Of a stretch of 10,200 nucleotides of DNA, positions 5,755 through 10,200 are shown piece by piece; positions within the stretch are counted from its first letter, which is position 1; each line of letters starts with the position of its first letter. This DNA is from Clostridia bacterium (GTDB lineage Bacteria; Bacillota_A; Clostridia; Oscillospirales; CAG-272). A program made the translations under genes and the position numbers. The notes under the pieces were generated by a model. It was not told the DNA's origin and did not search any database. It saw nothing but the letters and a program-made list of their open reading frames with translations. The DNA is taken from NCBI GenBank assembly GCA_017467205.1, contig JAFTSQ010000016.1:1-10200 (forward strand), in the 5' to 3' direction.

Positions 5755-8283
5755 TCAATTTTGGTCGAGCCAATTGTCGCCACTCGTCACCTCGACGGTG
5801 AGCGGAATTGAGAGTGAAACCGCGCCCTCCATCTCCTCGGCAAGTATTTTGCGACATCTTTCAACCTCGCACTCCCTTGCCTCAATTATAAGCTCGTCGT
5901 GCACCTGCATAACTATCCTTGCGTCGACCTTCTCTCGCGTGAGCCTTTGGTGGACGTTTATCATCGCAAGCTTCATTATATCCGCGGCAGCGCCCTGTAT
6001 CGGCGCGTTCATAGCCACTCGCTTTCCGAAAGCGCGCATATTGCCGTTTTGCGACGTAAGCTCGGGGATATATCTTCGCCTGCCCATAGGAGTTGTGGTG
6101 TATCCGCGCTCCTTCGCCTCGTTTACTACGTTTTCAAGATACGCGTCGATTGACGGGTAGTTCATCAGGTATTTTTTGATGTATTTCGTCGCCTCCTGAA
6201 CGCCTATTCCGAGGTCCTTTGCCAAGGAAAATCCGCCTATTCCGTAGATTATTCCGAAATTGACCGCCTTGGCCTTTTTTCTCATTTCGGGCGTAACGTC
6301 GCCTTCGCTGACTCCGAAGACCGCAGAGGCGGTTTCGGTATGAATATCCTCGCCGTTTCTGAACGCCTCGGACATATTGTAGTCACCCGAGATATGCGCG
6401 AGAAGACGGAGCTCTATCTGCGAATAATCTGCGTCAACGAGCGCGTAGCCCTCCTTCGCTACAAAGTAGCGACGCATCTGCCTTCCCATCTTGGTCTTGA
6501 TGGGAATGTTCTGCAAATTCGGGTCGGCGCTTGAGAGCCTGCCCGTTGCGGTGTGCGCCTGCTTGAATTCGGTGTGGAGTCTGTTTTCGGTGTCTACTAT
6601 CTCGGGAAATACCGAGGCGTAAGTTCCGTTCAGCTTCGTCACCTGTCTGTATTCCAAAATATCGTCGATTATCGGGGAATAGGGGCGCAGCTCCTCAAGC
6701 GTTTCCGCGTCGGTTGAATATCCGTTCTTGTTTTTCTTGGATTTTATCGGCAGACCGAGCCTTACGAACAACACGTCTGCGAGCTGCTTCGGCGAATTTA
6801 TGTTAAATTCACCGCCTGCCTGAAAATATATCCTGTCGGCAAGGTCGCGAGAGAGCTCCGAGAGCGCCTCGCTGAATTCCTTCATCCCCGAAACGTCTAT
6901 CTTAAATCCCGCCTTTTCAACGCTCGCAAGAACGTTTATAAGCGGCAATTCAAGCTTTTCGAGGATATCGGTCATCCCGTCCTCGTCAATCCTCTTTTTC
7001 ATAACCGCCTCAAGCTCCCACAAAAGACTGGGGATCGGCGCGTCGCCGACGCTCTTACCGAGGAACATCGAATAGAGTGAGGGTAGGGTTGTGCTGCCAC
7101 TTCCCGGGTTGATTACGTAAGCGTAGAGCGACAAATCGCGCAGGCAAACGTCGTCCGAAACACTCACTCCGCATTCGTCGAGCTCATGCCAGAGCCGCTT
7201 GCCGTCAAAGCATATAATTTCGCGCTTGCTCTCAAAGAGAGCAGATATCGCGGAAATCTCACCGCGATACACCACGCTTCCTACATTTTGATTATACGCG
7301 CACACGCCCTCGGGCGCTTTGATGAGAGCTATCCTCTCGCCCGCCCCCAAAACGAGCTCGCGAGCGCCGATTTCGGTGAGCTTTTCAGCCTCCTCGACGC
7401 ACTCGGCGCACCCCTCGTCCTCAAGTGAGAAACGGGTTATAAAGGAGTTGAGCTCAAGCTCGGTAAACTTCTTGTAAAGTCCTCTGCGGTCAAATCCGCG
7501 GTACTCGAGCGCGTCAAGACCGAAGCCGAGCGGCACGCTCGTATCTATGGTTGCAAGAGTCTTTGAAAGGTAGGCTTTATCCTTATCGCGCAAAAGCTTT
7601 TCGCGAACGCCCTTCGTTATCCTCTTGTCTTCTATGTTCTCGTAAATTCCGTCGAGCGACTTAAAGCTTTGAATCAGCTGTGCCGCCGTCTTCTCTCCAA
7701 CGCCGCCAACGCCGGGAATATTGTCCGACGAGTCGCCCATCAGCGCCTTCATATCGATAAACTCCGACGGCTCTATCGCATACTTTGCAAAGAACTCGTC
7801 CCGCTTCATAAGCAGGGTATCGGAGTTCGTCGCCAAAAGCACGCTTATCTTATCGTCTATGAGCTGTAAAAGGTCACGGTCGCCCGAGAGAATATAGCTC
7901 TCGGTGTCCTTCGCACCGTGCGCGAAGAGGGCAACCGTGCCCTGAATATCGTCTGCCTCGTAGCCCTCAAGCTCAAGAACGTGAATTCCCATAAGGGAAA
8001 GGCATTCCTTCGCGTCGGCAAACTGCGAGAGCAGGTCCTCGGGGGTAGGGTGACGCCCCGCCTTGTATTCGGGATACATCTTGTGGCGGAAGGTAGGTGC
8101 TTTCAGGTCGAACGCAACCGCCGCATAGTCCGGCTTTACGCGCTCAAGCTGACGGGTTATGATATTTATCATACCGAAGATGGCGTTTGTATTCTTGCCG
8201 CTTTTAGTCGTCAGAGGGCGAACACCGTAGTAGGCTCTGTTAATAATGCTGTTTCCGTCGATAACGAGTATTTTTTTCATCAT
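5755..8283 (-). CDS. polA: DNA polymerase I
   Basis: Cytoplasmic polymerase for Okazaki-fragment maturation and repair gap filling. The 842-residue product has the full 5' nuclease (about 1-290) with its acidic residues: D9, D59, EADD (109-112), SGDRD (133-137), GDSSDNIPG (183-191). The middle region (about 300-440) occupies the place of the 3'-5' exonuclease but lacks the DTET motif and the other catalytic aspartates, so proofreading is probably absent, as in Bacillus and Thermus pol I. The polymerase domain is complete: TATGRLSSADPNLQNIP (578-594), motif A DYSQIELR (D619), motif B with R668, K672, F676 and Y680 at E. coli spacing, and motif C QVHDE with D796. The start overlaps the upstream stop as ATGATG: either ATG (8283 or 8280) is possible and both imply translational coupling to the membrane-protein gene. 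Confidence 0.98.
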   Translation of the reverse strand: MMKKILVIDGNSIINRAYYGVRPLTTKSGKNTNAIFGMINIITRQLERVKPDYAAVAFDLKAPTFRHKMYPEYKAGRHPTPEDLLSQFADAKECLSLMGIHVLELEGYEADDIQGTVALFAHGAKDTESYILSGDRDLLQLIDDKISVLLATNSDTLLMKRDEFFAKYAIEPSEFIDMKALMGDSSDNIPGVGGVGEKTAAQLIQSFKSLDGIYENIEDKRITKGVREKLLRDKDKAYLSKTLATIDTSVPLGFGLDALEYRGFDRRGLYKKFTELELNSFITRFSLEDEGCAECVEEAEKLTEIGARELVLGAGERIALIKAPEGVCAYNQNVGSVVYRGEISAISALFESKREIICFDGKRLWHELDECGVSVSDDVCLRDLSLYAYVINPGSGSTTLPSLYSMFLGKSVGDAPIPSLLWELEAVMKKRIDEDGMTDILEKLELPLINVLASVEKAGFKIDVSGMKEFSEALSELSRDLADRIYFQAGGEFNINSPKQLADVLFVRLGLPIKSKKNKNGYSTDAETLEELRPYSPIIDDILEYRQVTKLNGTYASVFPEIVDTENRLHTEFKQAHTATGRLSSADPNLQNIPIKTKMGRQMRRYFVAKEGYALVDADYSQIELRLLAHISGDYNMSEAFRNGEDIHTETASAVFGVSEGDVTPEMRKKAKAVNFGIIYGIGGFSLAKDLGIGVQEATKYIKKYLMNYPSIDAYLENVVNEAKERGYTTTPMGRRRYIPELTSQNGNMRAFGKRVAMNAPIQGAAADIMKLAMINVHQRLTREKVDARIVMQVHDELIIEARECEVERCRKILAEEMEGAVSLSIPLTVEVTSGDNWLDQN

Positions 8284-9431
8284 TCGGCGTCCTCTTTCTC
8301 TTCTGTTTCTTCATCTTCCGCCTGCGGCTCTTGGGTGCTTGCTTCGGGCTCTTTAATCTCTTGAATATTCTCTTCTAAAGCAACCTCTTCTGCCTCTTCC
8401 GAAGAAACCTCTTCTGTATCTTCTGAAGTAGGCTCTTCCGCCTCTTCAACCTCGGTGACGGCTTCTTCGGTGGCGGGCTCTTCTGCCTCTTCGGTAGGCT
8501 CTATCGGGGGTATATCAAAGCTTACCTGCTCGGTAAGGTCTTCTGCGTCGGGTGCGTCCTCCTCGGGCTCGGGCATAGTCGTTTCAATCTCTGCCTGCCT
8601 TGCAAGAGCCGCACTCTTCAGCATACTGATGAACGGAGATTCTCCGTCCTCCTTGGCAACCGCGGCGACGGCAAGTCTTGCCGTAACGAAAATGAAGAGG
8701 GCAAAGGTCATTACCGACTCATATATGCTGTTTGCTATTACCTTGCCGTTTGCTATATAAAGTATGAGCTCGGGAACGGATGCGAACGCAAGAAGGCTCG
8801 CGGAAACGAAGCCGAAGGTCGTATACGCTCTCCACTTTTCGCGTCCGAGCGATATGCGTACCTCATAAAGGAAGAATATCGCTGCCGAAAGATATGCCGC
8901 CTGGTCGGAGAGCTTATTCGGAGAGTTGATGGGAAGGTCGGTGTTGAAATAAAGGTATGCGGCGTAAGCCGAGAGGAAGAGGACTGCAAAGAGTCCGAAA
9001 TTCGCTCTCGTAAGGTCGTGCCGCTCGTCGATAAGCGCGGTGAGAATAAAGTATACTATTGCCAATACGGCGAGTGCCGAAGCGGTAATGGCAACGTATT
9101 TTGCGGGGCGGGAGGTGAGAGTGTCCCTCGCGCCGAACAATTCAAGCGCCATAAAGAACATTGCCATAGCGAGCGTTCCCGTTGGGATATAGGTCGCAGG
9201 CGAGGTGAAGGACGCTACGAAGTCGCCGCGCTTTGCCAAGAAAGCGTATGACAAAAGAATGAGGCAGCCTGCCGCCTCTATCCAGCCTGCAACCGCACCG
9301 AGCGAGCTCGTGAAATAACCGCTCCCGTAGTCGAGAGCAATAAAGCAGGCGATGGTACGAATGGTTGTTGCAACCGCCGTTATAAGCAGTGCCAAGGAGG
9401 GATAAATCCCGTATCTTTTCTTGAAAATCAT
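8280..9431 (-). CDS. Eight-helix membrane protein with acidic C-terminal tail, coupled to polA
   Basis: I do not recognise this as a named family. The 383-residue product has about eight hydrophobic segments near residues 11-33, 44-66, 80-100, 113-134, 143-163, 178-193, 205-227 and 234-258. A linker (260-283) follows, then a tail of about 100 residues very rich in Glu, with Pro, Ala, Thr and Ser, two Lys and no Arg. The tail is probably disordered and, by the positive-inside rule, probably cytoplasmic: basic residues flank the first helix (IFKKR) and the last loop. The ATG at 9431 has GAGG about 8 bases upstream. The stop TGA shares bases with the polA start, so the two are one transcript and coupled. 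No catalytic motif is visible. The tail may bind basic proteins or simply be low-complexity sequence; a role linked to polA is suggested only by position. Confidence 0.85.
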   Translation of the reverse strand: MIFKKRYGIYPSLALLITAVATTIRTIACFIALDYGSGYFTSSLGAVAGWIEAAGCLILLSYAFLAKRGDFVASFTSPATYIPTGTLAMAMFFMALELFGARDTLTSRPAKYVAITASALAVLAIVYFILTALIDERHDLTRANFGLFAVLFLSAYAAYLYFNTDLPINSPNKLSDQAAYLSAAIFFLYEVRISLGREKWRAYTTFGFVSASLLAFASVPELILYIANGKVIANSIYESVMTFALFIFVTARLAVAAVAKEDGESPFISMLKSAALARQAEIETTMPEPEEDAPDAEDLTEQVSFDIPPIEPTEEAEEPATEEAVTEVEEAEEPTSEDTEEVSSEEAEEVALEENIQEIKEPEASTQEPQAEDEETEEKEDAE

Positions 9432-9497
9432 CTTAAAAGCCTCGTTTCGCCGCAGCGCTCGTGGGCAACGCTACGCCCGTATATGCGCGTTTGGCAG

Positions 9498-9540
9498 ATA
9501 ATAGAAAATATTTTACACCAAAATTGTTAACAAATTATAT
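9498..9540 (-). promoter_or_regulatory. AT-rich promoter region for the membrane protein-polA operon
   Basis: Several -10-like hexamers lie upstream of the leftward operon on the minus strand: TATTAT (9498-9503), TATTTT (9505-9510) and TATAAT (9534-9539). The best spaced pair is TTGTTA (9528-9533), 17 bases, TATTTT (9505-9510), which is weak at the -10. A promoter is expected here, but I cannot decide which hexamers are used. A perfect 10-bp palindrome TTGTTAACAA (9524-9533) overlaps this -35, and ACAAATTA is repeated at 9530-9537 and 9541-9548. Confidence 0.35.
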
Positions 9541-9583
9541 ACAAATTACGAGAAAAGGGGCGATTTTGGACAAAAAGCCGCAC

Positions 9584-9604
9584 TTTTGTGCACAATGTAC
9601 AAAA
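9584..9604. repeat. Near-palindrome, operator-like
   Basis: The arms TTTTGTGCA (9584-9592) and TGTACAAAA (9596-9604) form an inverted repeat around CAA with one mismatched position (a G-U pair as RNA). It lies between the two divergent promoters, about 60 bases upstream of the rpsJ -35. No gene, U run or nearby start explains it, so a protein-binding site is a reasonable guess. Confidence 0.4.
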
Positions 9605-9664
9605 ACACCCCTAAAAGTTCGTGAAAAATTTTATTTGGAGAGCTTGGGAATTTTTGAAAAAGTC

Positions 9665-9693
9665 TTGCAATCTGCGCATTTTTAGTGTATAAT
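9665..9693 (+). promoter_or_regulatory. Strong sigma-A promoter of the rpsJ (S10) operon
   Basis: TTGCAA (9665-9670), a 17-base spacer and a perfect TATAAT (9688-9693). The expected start is G9700, which gives a leader of about 259 nt before the rpsJ start. Near-consensus elements fit a highly expressed ribosomal protein operon. Confidence 0.9.
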
Positions 9694-9699
9694 ATAAAA

Positions 9700-9958
9700 G
9701 CTTGATATGCGATGAAGCGGGAGGTGGCTGCCCTTGAGGCAGGGAATTTCCGTGGAGTATGTCCGATATTTTAACCGGGCGAAGCAAGAGATATGCCGCA
9801 AAGGCATAACTGCGCGTTTTAATCGGTTCGACGGTCGCTGCGGACGGCCAGGCGGACTGATTTTGTTAGGGGTGGTTTGAAACGCCCGGCGCAGTGTGAA
9901 ACCTTATCGCCCTTCTTAAAACGGTTGAAAAGCAAATATTAAGAAGGAGGACACCAAA
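9700..9958 (+). promoter_or_regulatory. Structured 5' leader of rpsJ, candidate cis-regulatory RNA
   Basis: The long leader can fold into several helices. CTGCC/GGCAG (9728-9732 with 9738-9742) is a local hairpin. CCGGGCG (9775-9781) pairs perfectly with CGCCCGG (9883-9889) and closes a domain. Inside it are TATGCC/GGCATA (9792-9797 with 9803-9808), AATCGGT/ACTGATT with one wobble (9821-9827 with 9856-9862), and nested GGTCG/CGGCC with one wobble (9833-9837 with 9845-9849). A final stem overlaps the ribosome binding site. In E. coli the S10 operon leader is bound by L4 for feedback control; whether this RNA does the same job cannot be told from sequence. I cannot name an RNA family for it. 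Confidence 0.6.
9911..9947 (+). promoter_or_regulatory. Hairpin overlapping the rpsJ Shine-Dalgarno sequence
   Basis: CCTTCTTAA (9911-9919) is perfectly complementary to TTAAGAAGG (9939-9947) with a 19-nt loop. The right arm covers the start of the ribosome binding site AAGAAGGAGG (9941-9950), taking the first three bases of the AGGAGG core. The arrangement suits on/off control of translation, although the stem is AU-rich and the last three SD bases remain free. Confidence 0.6.
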
Positions 9959-10200
9959 TTGGCACAGGGAAAAATTAGAGTAAGACTCAAGAGCTACGAT
10001 TCCACAATCATCGATGCCGCAACACAGAAGGTTGTAGAGGTAGCAAAGAGAAACGGAAGCAGAGTCAGCGGTCCTATTCCGCTTCCTACCGATAAGGAGA
10101 TCGTTACGATTCTCAGAGCGGTACACAAGTACAAGGACAGCCGTGAGCAGTTCGAAATGCGCACGCACAAAAGACTGATCGACATCCTTGACCCCCAGCA
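9959..10200 (+). CDS. rpsJ: 30S ribosomal protein S10 (partial, 3' end outside window)
   Basis: Small-subunit ribosomal protein, also the NusE partner of NusB in transcription antitermination. Eighty codons are present out of about 102-105 usual. The sequence starts (M)[20 protein letters not shown] and carries the S10 hallmarks [15 protein letters not shown] and [20 protein letters not shown], ending in DPQ at the window edge. The start codon is TTG (9959-9961), chosen because AGGAGG (9945-9950) lies 8 bases upstream and the next residues align with the S10 N terminus; no in-frame ATG precedes the conserved part. It is expected to be the first gene of the S10-spc cluster, but downstream genes are not visible. 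Confidence 0.97.
   Translation, partial: MAQGKIRVRLKSYDSTIIDAATQKVVEVAKRNGSRVSGPIPLPTDKEIVTILRAVHKYKDSREQFEMRTHKRLIDILDPQ

Noticed and set aside
7918..8364. A 148-codon plus-strand ORF antisense to polA and the acidic tail.
   Set aside because: polA is certain on the other strand, and the translation shows no domain and ends in Ser-rich sequence mirroring the Glu codons.
9461..9685. A 74-codon plus-strand ORF in the intergenic region.
   Set aside because: It has a non-ATG start, no RBS and no family resemblance, and it runs across the rpsJ promoter -35 and the opposite-strand promoter region.
9712..9774. A 20-codon ORF in the rpsJ leader (ATG to TAA) that could be a leader peptide.
   Set aside because: It has no Shine-Dalgarno sequence, starts about 12 bases from the predicted transcript end, lacks a run of regulatory codons, and overlaps a predicted hairpin. 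It is more likely chance within structured RNA.
9820..9860. A GGTTCGA-like string suggesting a tRNA T-arm.
   Set aside because: No acceptor stem, anticodon arm or CCA end fits around it; the bases are better explained by the rpsJ leader helices.

Overview
The window looks like chromosomal DNA from a low-to-mid GC, Gram-positive, spore-forming member of the Clostridia (Bacillota). The evidence is an HPr kinase/phosphorylase of the Gram-positive type, a SipL-like spore-coat morphogenesis protein (DUF3794/SPOCS plus LysM) behind a sequence that fits a mother-cell sigma-E promoter, a DNA polymerase I whose proofreading domain has lost its catalytic motifs, and strong AGGAGG-type ribosome binding sites. 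I see no insertion sequence, phage gene, CRISPR array, tRNA or rRNA. The species cannot be named from sequence alone.

Layout, left to right. Bases 1-218 carry no convincing gene, only one imperfect hairpin. Bases 219-2797 hold a leftward operon that starts from a good extended -10 promoter (2769-2797). It encodes a PrsA/SurA-like lipoprotein foldase, then, one base after its stop, an unrecognised 162-residue protein, then an MscS-family mechanosensitive channel, and it ends at an intrinsic terminator (219-258). All three are probably envelope or stress functions, although the middle one is unknown. Diverging from it, hprK (2905-3846) has its own extended -10 promoter and its own terminator, so it looks monocistronic. 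Next comes the rightward sipL-like gene (4123-5676).

A shared bidirectional terminator (5689-5725) separates sipL from the leftward polA (5755-8283). polA is translationally coupled through an ATGATG overlap to an upstream gene for an eight-helix membrane protein with a long glutamate-rich C-terminal tail (8280-9431). The intergenic region 9432-9958 contains AT-rich promoter material for the leftward pair, a near-palindrome that could be an operator, and a near-consensus promoter (9665-9693). That promoter drives a leader of about 260 nt ahead of rpsJ, the first gene of what is normally the S10 ribosomal protein operon. rpsJ starts with TTG and runs off the right edge.

The most interesting parts are the structured rpsJ leader, which ends in a perfect 9-bp stem overlapping the Shine-Dalgarno sequence; the sigma-E-like promoter that agrees with the SipL assignment; and the acidic-tailed membrane protein coupled to polA. 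The genes are mostly housekeeping, and I find no defence or mobile system here.
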